64,000 nt of DNA, taken from contig CM049318.1 of NCBI GenBank assembly GCA_026874595.1, forward strand, positions 39,581,956 through 39,645,955, in the 5' to 3' direction. The DNA is from Sipunculus nudus (lineage: Eukaryota > Annelida > Sipuncula > Golfingiida > Sipunculidae). The translations under genes were made by a program, and so were the position numbers. Of this stretch, positions 40,133 to 50,475 are shown piece by piece. Within the stretch, counting starts at the first letter, position 1; every line of letters starts with the position of its first letter. The notes beneath the pieces were generated by a model, which made no database searches, was not told the origin of the DNA, and saw only the letters and a list, made by a program, of their open reading frames with translations.

Positions 40133-40320
40133 CGTGTTGAAGCTTACTAGGTCAGTATGGAGGACCCGGGTGCGTAGTCAGCTCCAAAACCCCTTCACGG
40201 TAAACACAGATCCTTGAAAAGGTGACCAGTGAACCTTAGCTATAGAGTGTCGTTAGACGTGCCATTTGGTTACATTCATCTAACCATGCACAATGTCTAT
40301 TTAAAATGAAGGACCTTCCA
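40133..40320 (-). promoter_or_regulatory. promoter region of the minus-strand CUB gene
   Basis: Reading towards the gene, GATGAATGTAACCAAATGGC is followed by AGGTTCACTGGTCACC (complement at 40220-40235) and TTTTCAAGGATCTG, about 90 bases before the ATG. The plus gene has the same ordered blocks (6573-6588, 6682-6695 and TTTTTCATGGATCTG), again roughly 90 bases before its ATG. Conservation of order and spacing between paralogues supports a shared core promoter or enhancer. Confidence 0.5.
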
Positions 40321-40452
40321 TGTAAAGTGCTACTATAAACCGTGGGTCAGGGTCGTCGATACAAGTGAAGATGGGTGGTATATATCCCCCCCCACACCTT
40401 TTAGCAAAGAGGGATTGTCAATGTTATGATTCCGACCCCCCGATATATAGAG

Positions 40453-40455
<3 letters not shown>

Positions 40456-40505
<50 letters not shown>
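40456..40505. repeat. (AT)n microsatellite
   Basis: AT run between the minus CUB gene promoter and the palindrome. Confidence 0.9.
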
Positions 40506-40506
<1 letters not shown>

Positions 40507-41048
40507 TGGAATTGAAAAGTATCAAACATTAGAATTATATACTTTGGATCTATTTTTGAGTAAAACATGGTTTAGAATATATACCGGAAACATAAAACAT
40601 TTTTTTAAACCTAGCTCTGTGTGTGTGTATGTCCCAATTTTTGTTTACGGTCCCACACCTGCGAGTCATTCAACTCACTCTTTAAAATAAATTGACCATA
40701 CCATTATTTATTTTAAAATAAAGATGACCTAACTTAATTTTTCTCCTCAGTCACGTATTTTCAACATTAATGAATAAGGGTAGCCAACATATTATATTGG
40801 TATTAATGCAGTTATATTTGTGGAAATTTCCAGCATATTACTTCAATGCAAGCAGGATGTATTACTAAAATGAACTTGACATAATAATAATTCATTGTAT
40901 TTCAAAATTATGTATAAAGTTATAGATTATTAGAAGGAAAAAGGCTGGATTTAAGGGTTATGCTAATCAATGTATTAGGCCAGTAATTTTCTCTTACGAA
41001 TGGATTAGAACACTTGATTAGAGCATCTTCAAATTTCTGGTGACATCA

Positions 41049-41060
41049 CCCCCTCCTTTT
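41049..41060 (-). other. polypurine tract of the Gmr1-like element
   Basis: AAAAGGAGGGGG on the minus strand immediately followed by TGATGTCACC, a plausible start of the 3' LTR. The mirror copy is at 63843-63854. Confidence 0.6.
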
Positions 41061-41265
41061 AAAGAAAATACACAGTATTTTCTCGATACATCGTATCGTT
41101 CTATCTCACAGGGTCCAGCTAAACATATTTACATATAGCAATACATAGCAATACATAAGGGTCATGTAACAAGTTGTCATTAGTACATGCCGACAGTCTA
41201 TGACACAGGGCAAAATCCTGTACATGTTTAGACTTAACTGGCTAAACATTATAGCTCATTACATC

Positions 41266-42012
41266 CTAACACTCAGGCAGTCTGCTAAGAAAATCAGGTC
41301 CATGGTTTAGTTTACCTAACACTGCTTCAATATCAAATCTAAACTCTTGTAGGACCAGTGCCCATCTCATTACTCTCTTATTAGCACATTTTGATTTGCT
41401 AATACTCTTTAATGGTTTGTGGTCGGTTTGAATGGTGAACGGTCTACAAGCCAGGTACATCTCAAATTTCTGTACAGACCATACAATTGCTAATGACTCT
41501 TTCTCGATGGTGGAGTAATTTCTCTCCCTGGGCAATAGTTTACGACTGGCATAAGCTACTGGGTGCATGATCCCCTCTTGTCTTTGCATCAGGATACAGC
41601 CAATACCCACATCAGATGCATCACATTTCAAATAAAATCTTTTACTGAAGTCAGGTAGCTTCAGTATGGGAGGGTCTGACAGTTTAGCCTTTAGAGAACA
41701 GTACGCGTTCTCGTGTACGGGTTTCCAGTCTAGTTTGTTAGGTTGACCTTTCCGCGTTAGATCAGTCAAGGGCACCGCTATTTCCGCATAGTTTGGCACG
41801 AATTTTCGATTGTACCCTGTAAGACCTAGGAATGCTCGCAAAGCCTTCTTTATTTTAGGTCTATCAGTGCTCTGTATTCTCTTGAGCAAAACCGGATTAG
41901 TGGCTAAGTTGCCCGTTCCAACAAGGTGTCCCAAAAACTCTAAGTTCTGGTAGCCTATGAAGGTTTTAGCTAGTTTAGCTGCTAAGTTTGCACATTCTAG
42001 TCTAACTAGCAC
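41266..42012 (-). pseudogene. reverse transcriptase thumb and RNase H of the Gmr1-like element
   Basis: 248 codons in the register of the reverse transcriptase. LEFLGHLVGTGNLATNP and ALRAFLGLTGYNRKFVPNYA are the thumb/connection, and FYLKCDASDVGIGCILMQRQ and FTIQTDHKPLKSI are the RNase H core with its acidic residues. It ends FLSRLPEC at a stop about 200 bases before the polypurine tract, so nothing follows RNase H, as expected for Gmr1-type order. Confidence 0.85.
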
Positions 42013-42039
42013 TTCTCTAAGAGTTCTTAAGTGCTCGTC

Positions 42040-42666
42040 TCAAGTCTCTGCGTGTATTAACACGTCATCTACATAACACACTACATTCGGCATGTCGCTG
42101 AACATTTTCCGCATCATGCGGGAGAAAACCGCTCCGGCAGTTACCAGGCCGAATGGCATAACCCTAAATTGGTAATGGCCATCGGGTGTAACAAAGGCCG
42201 TCTTATCCCTGGATTCCTCAGAAACAGGGATCTGCCAGTAACCTTTCGTCAGGTCAAGCTTTGTAAAATACTGGCTTTTCGCGACTTCGACAAAAAGTGT
42301 TTCCGGATCCGGCATGGGTTCAGGATCAAGCACGACTGATTGGTTCAGCTTTCGGTAGTCTATCACGAGTCTAGTCTTACCGTCAGGTTTCATAAGCAGG
42401 ATACAGGGGGACGCATAGCTAGAATCTGACTGTTCAATAATGCCTAAGTTTAACATTTCCTGGATTTCTGTTCGCATTGTCTCTCGCAGTTCAAAAGGCA
42501 CCCTATAGGGCCTAGTTATTACAGGTACATCAGAAGAGAGTTTAATGCTACATTCTACAACATTGGTGAGCTTGTGTACATCTGTGAATACATCCCCATA
42601 TTGCCTAAGCAGACTGAGTATTTCACGGCGCTGACGGTTGCCTAGGTCGGCATTTACCTCTATCAT
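42040..42666 (-). pseudogene. reverse transcriptase of the Gmr1-like element
   Basis: 208 codons with gypsy-type motifs in order: KPDGKTRLVIDYRKLN, FTKLDLTKGYWQIPV, FRVMPFGLVTAGAVFSRMM and the catalytic CYVDDVLIHAE. A TGA at 42042-42040 interrupts the frame; the same register continues into RNase H. The start overlaps the end of the integrase frame by 44 bases in another register. Confidence 0.85.
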
Positions 42667-43778
42667 ATACCAGTTTGTAACTGTTCGCTGATTTGTTCAA
42701 CGCCTCTCTAGCTAACGCGCATGTGTCGCTTAGTTTGTCTTGTAGGTCCAGGACATATTGGTACGTGGTTTTAGTCTCGACGCTAGTATCTCGCTTGGTC
42801 CACAGATCCCTAAGAATCCGCATCGGTCCTCTAACGATCCTACCATAGAGCAACTCAAAGGGTGAGAACCCTGTGCTCTCATGTGGCGCTTCTCGGTACG
42901 CAAAAAGCACGGCGCTGAGGTACCGATCCCAGTCTCGCGGTCTTTCCTCGCACATCCGTTTCAACATTAACTTTAACGTGCCATTGAATCTCTCCACCAT
43001 TCCGTTGCACATAGGATGGTAAGGAGTAGTGGTGAGCTGTTTTACAGACAATACACGGCTAACTTCTCGCATGAGGACTGACGTAAATTGTGTTCCCATG
43101 TCGGTAAGCACCTCTGACGGCACTCCTATCCGCGCATAAATATCAACTAGCGCATCAGCCACAGAGACTGCATCTATGTTCTTTAAAGCAACAGCCTCCG
43201 GATATCTAGTGGCATAATCCATAACGGTCAGAATATACCTGTGACCTCTCTCCGACGCTGGATGGATCGGCCCAACCAGATCCATCGAAATTCTACGCCA
43301 GGGCTCATCAATTAATGGCATCTGGCCTAACGTAGCTCCAGGCACCTTGCCTATCGGTATGGTTTTCTGGCAAATGGGACAGGACTTGCAAAACTCAGTA
43401 ATGTCATTATACATCCCTTTCCAGAAAAGTTCTCACGCGGTCGTGCGTTTTGTCTATGCCCTGATGGGCCGCCATAACCGCTTCGTGGCCCATCCTCATG
43501 ACGTCGTACCGTAACGTCTGAGGTACCACCACTCGAGATCCATCTTGATCTCCCCGTTTATCACTCACAACCCGAACTAAAAATCCGTCCTCTATTATTG
43601 GACTATCATTTCTAGCCTCTCTAGCTAGCCTCCAATACGGCGCTAAAGACTGATCCTCCTCCTGCGCCTTCAAAAATTCGGCCGGACTCACATCGGCAAC
43701 TGGGCTTGCAACATTCAAGCTACGCGTCGGTATCTGTTTCTCACGTACAGCGTTCCGTGTCTCCACCGCGGACGACAC
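42623..43778 (-). pseudogene. integrase of the Gmr1-like element, frameshifted
   Basis: The first frame (43778-43407) carries the two His of the zinc-binding domain (GHEAVMAAHQG); the second (43414-42623), one register away, carries the two Cys (CKSCPIC) and the catalytic core with Asp in DLVGPI, Asp in LTDMGTQF and Glu in MVERFNGTLK. A small indel near 43420 explains the shift. The C-terminus stops soon after YDRG without a recognisable GPY/F module. Confidence 0.8.
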
Positions 43779-43784
43779 CTCCTT

Positions 43785-44243
43785 TTATGACCCTACACCG
43801 TCACACACTATGCCTGAGGACCGCTCAGACTTCCACGTAGGGTCCGGATCATACGGATCACGCGCTCCCGCTACGTTACCTAGCGCTAAATCACATACAG
43901 CATCCCCGACCACCATTGCCTCGATAGTACCGACAAAGTACGCACAGTCCACATTAATCCTAGCCGTAGGAAATTGTCTTACAGACCAGTCGAACAACCT
44001 ACACTCGACCTGGTGTCCGGTGAACTGTTTCGGCTCGACGTACGACTCACGTATTCCTGCCGAGGAACATCCCGAATCCCGCACCACCCTCGCTGACTTA
44101 CCATTCACCAGCCCTTCACACACAGGTAACGAGTTTCCGCCTTCTGTCTGGGCAGCAAATCCTAACGACTGACTCGGACTCTCTACTTCCGGTTTCACCG
44201 CACCGACTGTCTCCGTTTCCGCCTCGACTACTGCCATTGACAT
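43785..44243 (-). pseudogene. aspartic protease region of the Gmr1-like element
   Basis: 152 codons. It carries the retropepsin active-site signature DSG in VVRDSGCSS and a second conserved block DLALGNVAGARDPYDPDPTW near the C-terminus. The frame is shared with the zinc knuckle upstream. A TAA stop at 43787-43785 cuts it from the integrase frame, which continues in the same register. Confidence 0.7.
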
Positions 44244-44363
44244 AGTCTCAGGCTTCTGTTTTGGGTTATACGGGGGGCTAAAATTAGTCCTATACCTCTG
44301 CTGATCGCCAGCAGCACGCCCTAGTTGAGGGGAAGACCTAGGCCTCGACCGGGCACTAGTCTT

Positions 44364-44405
44364 ACATTCTCGCGCCTGATGTCCCAGTTCATTACATAAG
44401 TAACA
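44364..44405 (-). other. CCHC zinc knuckle, out of frame with Gag
   Basis: In the register of the protease the sequence reads C-YL-C-NELG-H-QARE-C, a CX2CX4HX4C nucleocapsid zinc knuckle. It overlaps the last codons of the gag frame in a different register, so a frame change separates capsid from nucleocapsid. The same shift is present in the right arm at 63331-63372. Confidence 0.75.
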
Positions 44406-45300
44406 TCTGATGCCTCCTGATGGCTTGAATGTCTAACCCCTGGACTGCGCTCAACCTCTCGCTTCTCTCTAGGCTGAGATACCGGTTGCGCACATTATTG
44501 CTATAACGAGGACCTGCTGTAAGGCTGTGTACACCGTGAGCCTCCGTATAACTCTCGGCTAAGTCTACCATACTATCAAAGTCACGACACCGTCTCTCTT
44601 TCAAAAACATAGAGAGATCTCTACTACAGCAGTTTACGTACTGCTCGCACATCAACAGGTTAACTACCCCGTCGTAGTCACCTCCGATCCCTGCCATCCC
44701 TATCCAATGGTCTAGGTACCCACTTAGTCTCACCGCAAACTGACTCGGCGTTTCGCCTCTCTCATGCCTACAAGTCCGAAACTTGTGTCGATAACCCTCT
44801 TCGGTCATTTGGTATCGCTTTAGCAAGGCTATCTTTAACTTATCGTAATCCATGGCCTCACTAACCGATAACTGTGTGTAAGTCCCTAGCGCCTTACCCC
44901 GCAGTAACGGACTCAGGTATAACGCCCAATTCTCCCTATCATAGCCTTGAAATACAGCTAACCGTTCAAATCGCTCAAGAAACGCATCTAGCTGATCGTG
45001 AGCCTCATCAAAAGGTGGAAGCTGGATTTTCCGGAATACATCCCTACTTCTCTCTTCTTTAACCCCAGAGTCAGACTTTAACCTTAGAACCTCTAATTCG
45101 TGGGCTCTAGCCTCTCGCTCGCGCTCTAATTCCCGCTGCTCACGCTCTAATTCCCGCTGTTCCCTCTCTATTTCACGTTGCCTAGCTCTTTCCTCACGTT
45201 CCTTATCCGCACGCCGTCTAGCCTCAACATAATCTTGTAAAGCCTGGTCTTTAAGTCCCAAGGCCTGTCCGCATCTAACAAGTGACTCTAACGACTCCAT
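44392..45300 (-). CDS. Gag (capsid) of the Gmr1-like element
   Basis: 302 codons from ATG in a good context (ACCATGG). Residues about 30-75 form a charged coiled coil with repeated REQRELE units. From about residue 90 comes a capsid-like region: LPPFDEAHDQLDAFLERFER, LKRYQMTEEGYRHKFR, GETPSQFAVRLSGYLDHW, LLMCEQYVNCCSRDLSMFLK and MVDLAESYTEAHG. This second half resembles the SCAN domain, which is thought to descend from the gag of a Gmr1-like element. The frame ends just before the zinc knuckle, which is read in the next register. Identical at protein level to the copy at 62436-63344. Confidence 0.8.
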   Translation of the reverse strand: MESLESLVRCGQALGLKDQALQDYVEARRRADKEREERARQREIEREQRELEREQRELEREREARAHELEVLRLKSDSGVKEERSRDVFRKIQLPPFDEAHDQLDAFLERFERLAVFQGYDRENWALYLSPLLRGKALGTYTQLSVSEAMDYDKLKIALLKRYQMTEEGYRHKFRTCRHERGETPSQFAVRLSGYLDHWIGMAGIGGDYDGVVNLLMCEQYVNCCSRDLSMFLKERRCRDFDSMVDLAESYTEAHGVHSLTAGPRYSNNVRNRYLSLERSERLSAVQGLDIQAIRRHQMLLM

Positions 45301-47289
45301 GGTAACGCTCTAACTTAGTAAGATTCCAGTATCTAGTAAAATCCGCTCTTAAAAATCCGTAGACACGTACCGTTAAAGCCAACCTAACGAACCGGCGGTA
45401 TCCGTACAATTACACTACGGTAGCTCTACGCATCAAAATCTACTTATACGGACGGACATACGGAAGGTCGGACGAAGGGTCAGACGGATGGACAACAAGA
45501 TATCAATAAACATCATGCACCTATGATTACCACGCCAGTCGGGAGGGGTAAATTTACCTGTCAAGAGACCCTACCACGTGACCAATCACAAACTAGTGTA
45601 GAAAAAATTATACCACGGCGTATCTAACAACATCAAAAATTTTCACTCTGATCTGGGTTTATATCAACCTAGTAATGATCTCCAGGTATTACTGAACTAG
45701 CATTACTCACAAAACATGCATGTGTTCTAGCCAAATCTACAAGGTATATGCCAATCCTGAAACAATGTTGTGCTTCAGGTAATATTCTCACTGAATAAAT
45801 ATTTACTCCTAACAGTGGGGTTATTTCATTGTGCAAGTATACACTATAACGTCAGTTTGGTGTCATATCCAATTATTAATTCAGATCAACTTTAGTTTGA
45901 ATATATGAATGTCTGGTTTCAGTACTGTTTTCTCAGTTCAAAACTTCTGAAACTTACTGTAATTAGCCAGTTTTTTTTAAGGCTAATTATATCCTGGCAC
46001 GCTCGCCATACAATCTCACCCCCTGACCTTACGTGAAAACTTTACAACGAATATATCCTAAAAAACAATAGGATGGGTTAACGCTCGCCACTTGATTTCA
46101 TTAATCAAGAAATTAGATCATGGTCATTACAGGTGACATTTCCAGGTTCTTTTAAGGACGTGTATAAAAATACCAGACAATCATACACCCAGATCAATAG
46201 AAACTATGAGACATCAGGTTAAATTCACAAATATAATTCAAGACAATACTTACAAAGACGTAGATGTGAGTGTGTGTGCGTTGATGTGTCAATACGACAG
46301 TCCTTCACATTAAAAATACAGGATATTTACTGAGTCCGTGGTTTGTATTAATAACAATAAAGTCCAGTTTCTTCAGAGATCTCTGGTTACTGTTTTGTGT
46401 AGAATCTAGCGTATGGTTAGCACCATATAGTCTTTAGCGACCTTCAACTGATCTTGCTTGACAGGGACCCGTGTAGGATTACATTCTCAATGTATGGCAA
46501 TAGCTTTCCTTGTTTACATAGAGATTAGAGTCCTTGACCTTGCTCGTGTAGCAATGGTTTCCCGGATTACGGCGGTTATGTTTCTTGGTCAAGCTGAACT
46601 AGGCCGGCAGGTGACGAGCGCTCTTTCACTTTATCGCCAATACGAAGCTCTGTCGGCAGCACGGCTGAGTTCTCATGAGCTGGGTCCTTGCTTCATGTAG
46701 AAGCTTGCTTCTATACCGTTCCTGGCGTTTCAATGTTCCCACTCCCTTGCAAGCGTGATGCCACCTCAAGCTTCAAGACCCAACTGAAGGCAGCATCTAG
46801 CGTCTCTCCCTGAACTCTGACGTCACAATCGCTGTCACAATACGGCTATCCGGTTCTCTGATTGGCTTATGGCTCAATTGTCCCATATAAGGTTATATGT
46901 GACCTGGTTTGACTGCTAGCGTCACCTTGGCGACCCACATACCAGAAGTAATACACTCAATGCGTGACACAGATAAAATCAGCTGGTAGCCGATGGGATT
47001 TCATATATATACAATGAAGACCTGTCAACGCTTTAGGATGACGCTTCACGTCAATATCAATAGAGAACAGACTTCGTTAAACTATGATACAAAACACCGT
47101 ACTTATTGTCACCGATTTCTGGTGACACTGGCCATTCCGTTGATTATGTAACCTTAAATGGTTCTTTTATTTATTTTTTGTTGCAGGTAACTGACTCCAT
47201 TTTTTCAATGCTAACTTTATCTAAGTGCATGTATATCTGCAGAAATCCATTGTACAGGGCAGTATCCCGCGCTTTCTCTCATTTTTTTT
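45301..47289. other. leader region upstream of gag, left arm
   Basis: About 2 kb between the gag ATG and the SINE-like copy, with no coding content. It should contain the 5' end of the retrotransposon, but I found no long match to the region past the polypurine tract; only TGTCACCAGAAAT is shared (47119-47131 region and next to the tract). It includes GTGACGTCAG-like and TATAAA-like motifs that could belong to an LTR promoter. Confidence 0.4.
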
Positions 47290-47545
47290 AATCCTGGGGT
47301 AAACCAGGCCCGCTGACTACTGCCCTGCGGACCCCGGGTTTGTATTCTTGCTTGGTCATAACACCAAGGAAAGGCGGGTGAATGAAACACGTTTGTGAGC
47401 AAATCACGGCCATGGGGAACTGCACTCCCATTTTGCCTGCAGAGCGCTTACCCTGTTAGGGGGCCGTCTATGAAATCACGGCTGAGATTCGAAATCATGA
47501 GCTCCCGGCTTTAAGTCACGTGGCCACATAAACCTGTTACCCTTG
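47290..47545 (-). mobile_element. SINE-like element, left-arm copy
   Basis: On the minus strand: GTGGCCACGTGACTTAAAG (A-box-like), GATTTCGAATCTCAG (B-box-like), then a body with GCGCTCTGCAGGCAAAATGG, CTTGGTGTTATGACC and GGCAGTAGTCAGCGGGCC. Related to the copy at 6136-6360. Mirror copy at 60193-60455. Confidence 0.6.
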
Positions 47546-49073
47546 GAAGTTGCTTAGACTGATCATAAATATAAATGAATAAAGGCAGGAACATACATTA
47601 GAATTGGTCAGATAAATAGGATTGGTATATGGTGCCTATGAAATGAAGTAATCAAGCACAAAAAAAAAATTTTCAAACAAGATTCAGCCATTCATAGTCA
47701 GCCTTCAACATTACCGCCGAGATAGCAAATGTACTTCCGAAAAGGGATATCTTAAAGTTTATCTGTATATAAAAATCCTGCGCCATCGCATCAAACTGAA
47801 GTGTACCATGTACCAATCCGTGCAAACGTCACTCGCCTCAGCGATCCCACAACCATGGACTATAATTTTCTACTTTTGAGACCAAGGACTTACCAATATG
47901 TCCGCATGCCTGGTTGCTTTGCCATGCGTGCATCCAAATGTAACAAGCCCAAGTGTAAAATGTTGTACGGTTTTCACATACATGCCTGTCGTTGTAGAAT
48001 TCCCTTGACCAGCGTATTGACTGTCAGAGTGCCGTTAGGGAGGAACGAACTTTAAGGCTCTATGGGAATGTAAATGTTTTCGTGATTTCTGACAACGCCT
48101 ACAAGTACGTTATCATTTGACATAAACCAGACCAGTATACTTTATTAGTATACTTCTTAACAACACCTACCATGAGCGATAATATTTCCATTTTAACTCA
48201 GCATATTGGTAATCATTTGTAGCCTTATCATTAAGTTAAGATAATGGGTTGTTACCACCAAAGGAATGCAACATGATGGAAGACCACTGCAGTGAATTCC
48301 TCAGTATGCCTTGAATCACGAATCAATTTAGGCTAAATCAATCAATATAAGTGCTTACTATAATGTACTCAGGGCTAATGCATATATATTTTTTACACCA
48401 TGATATTCCCTGTGATGCATACAGAGACAACATACAAGAAAAAGTCGTGATCATAGGTTCAAGCCACAATCCAGGTTTACTGATTCAAACAAACAGGAAG
48501 GCTCCATACCATATACAGCAGGAAGCTGTGTCAAGGTGATATTGTTTTAGTTTATAATTTACATGTTAATTTTATTTAAGATCACACATAAATAGACATA
48601 ATAGACACTCGGAACATTATAAGGATATCGGTCACACATTTATGGACATAATAGACAATATCAATATCATTAGAATATCGGTAATAATTAAGTCACGGTG
48701 AACGATGTCTTCAACACTGGTATGAGTAACTGGTCATGTATGAATATGGATTCTCCTCTTCCTGTATGTTTTGATCTTTTTATTGCCTTTTATGAATATG
48801 GAGGGATTTATCTTTAACAAAACATACTGCAGGTTTAAATTTCCGGTGTTTCACTAAAATTACATATTTGCAATCTCGCCATATAACCTTTTCAAAGTAT
48901 ATGTATTATGACATGAATTGATTATAGTAAATAATATGTGCGCAAACTCGATACAATTAGATACATTGGAACTTACGAAAAAATTTAGACTGATATTCGC
49001 ACAATCTAAGTAGGCAGGAAACATATTCCTTTCCACTTCATCGCTTTGAGTTCTACAAGTGTGACCTTTTGTG
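47546..49073. other. left arm, no gene recognised
   Basis: Short open frames only (47801-48055 and 48351-48539, both repeated in the other arm). None has a known domain or coding-like context. Confidence 0.4.
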
Positions 49074-49074
49074 T

Positions 49075-49079
49075 TATAT

Positions 49080-49148
<69 letters not shown>
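49075..49148. repeat. (AT)n microsatellite, left arm
   Basis: About 74 bases of AT; the mirror tract in the right arm is 24 bases shorter. Confidence 0.92.
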
Positions 49149-49683
49149 TACGTGACAGAGAGAATTTCCGGTTTTTTATAAAACGAAATCGTATATATAA
49201 TATATCATATTTTGCCAACGCATGGAAAAGAAAATATATCTGTGATATCACTAAGTTGAGTCCTCTGAATGCATGGGTTGAGGTGTCGCATCTCCGTGGT
49301 TGTTAGAGCTTCCTGGGAATTCCCGGGGTTTGAGCTGATCGTGTACCAAAGACCTTCTATATTTAAAAAAAATATTAGTTTTAGTTGTTCCATTTGGATA
49401 CTTTCATGGCCTTTACAGGTAACACACCAAGACTAGACTGTCATATGTTTCCAGCATGTAGTTTATTATATTTCCAACATTTCGGAGCTACAACTCGTAT
49501 TTCAAAGCAAATACGTTTGTTTTTCATTCATTACATTCATAATGGTTGGAAATTGATATGGATGAACATGTCAACACCCAATGAGCACTCTCATGAGGAA
49601 TTTTGAAAATTCGCTGATGAATCTTTGAGAATAATGTCGGACACCCGTCCATAACACCTGGTTATGCTTTTTAACACTCATAA

Positions 49684-50475
49684 GTCAGTTCGTAAGTCAT
49701 CAACATAAATGGGTGCCTTTAAAACCTTTCGTAAATCATCAACATAAATAAGTGTCTTTAAAACCTTTCGTAAGTCATAAACATAAATTGGTGACTTTTA
49801 AACCTTTCGTAAGTCATCAACATAAATGGGTGTCTTTAAAACCTTTCGTAAGTCATCAACATAAATAGGTGTCTTTAAAACCTTTCGTAAGTCATCAACA
49901 TAAATGGGTGTCTTTAAAACCTTTCGTAAGTCATAAACATAAATGGGTGTCTTTAAAACCTTTCGTAGATCATAAACATAATGGGTGTCTTTAAAACCTT
50001 TCCTAAGTCATCAACATAAATAGGTGTCTTTAAAACCTTTCGTAAGTCATCAACATAAGTAGGTGTCCTTAAAACTTTTCGTAAGTCATCAACATAAATA
50101 GGTGTCTTTAAAACCTTTCGTAAGTCATCAACATAAGTAGGTGTCCTTAAAACGTTTCGTAAGTCATCAACATAAATAGGTGTCTTTAAAACCTTTCGTA
50201 AGTCATCAACATAAATAGGTGTGTTTAAAACCATATCGTAAGTCATTAACATAAATAGGTGTCTTTAAAACCTTTCGTAAGTCATCAACATAAATAGGTG
50301 TTTTTAAAACCTTTCGTAAGTCATCAACATAAGTAGGTGTCCTTAAAACTTTTCGTAAGTCATCAACATAAATAGGTGTCCTTAAAACCTTTCGTAAGTC
50401 ATCAACATAAATAGGTGTCTTTAAAACCATATCGTAAGTCATCAACATAAATAGGTGTGTTTAAAACCTTTCGAC
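49684..50475. repeat. 39-bp minisatellite, about 20 units, left arm
   Basis: Unit built from GTAAGTCATCAACATAAATA and GGTGTCTTTAAAACCTTTC, 39 bases, so its minus-strand frame stays open as a 13-residue repeat (TPIYVDDLRKVLK). Two main unit types (AAATAGGTGTCTTT and AAGTAGGTGTCCTT) alternate irregularly, and a CCATATCG variant appears at 50231 and 50426. The order of variants is the same in the mirror array. Confidence 0.95.

Larger units (their letters stand above)
41049..45300 (-). mobile_element. Gmr1-like Ty3/gypsy retrotransposon, degraded
   Basis: On the minus strand the order is gag (45300-44392), zinc knuckle (44405-44364), protease (44243-43785), integrase (43778-42623), reverse transcriptase (42666-42040) and RNase H (42012-41266), then a polypurine tract at 41060-41049. 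Integrase ahead of reverse transcriptase is the Copia order, but the reverse transcriptase, RNase H and integrase motifs are of gypsy type, as in Gmr1-like elements. At least two in-frame stops and two pol frame changes make it non-autonomous. Paired long terminal repeats were not found. No envelope gene is present. A deletion copy lies in the right arm. Confidence 0.85.

Noticed and set aside
41266-43778. Copia (Ty1) element
   Set aside because: The domain order looks like Copia, but the reverse transcriptase (YVDD with FTKLDLTKGYWQIP), RNase H and HHCC integrase motifs are of gypsy type.
43810-44172. 120-codon plus-strand frame opposite the protease
   Set aside because: It is antisense to the retrotransposon protease region and has no features of its own.
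41049-45300. Endogenous retrovirus with envelope
   Set aside because: Nothing follows RNase H except about 200 bases and the polypurine tract; no envelope-like frame is present.
49006-49306. Tyr-Ile repeat proteins across the (AT)n tracts (also near 53065-53351, 54423-54697 and 58456-58732)
   Set aside because: They are translations of AT microsatellites on both strands.
49953-50448. Open frames of 13-residue repeats (also at 57314-57809)
   Set aside because: They are the translation of a 39-base minisatellite; the unit length is a multiple of three, so the open frame is expected without coding function.
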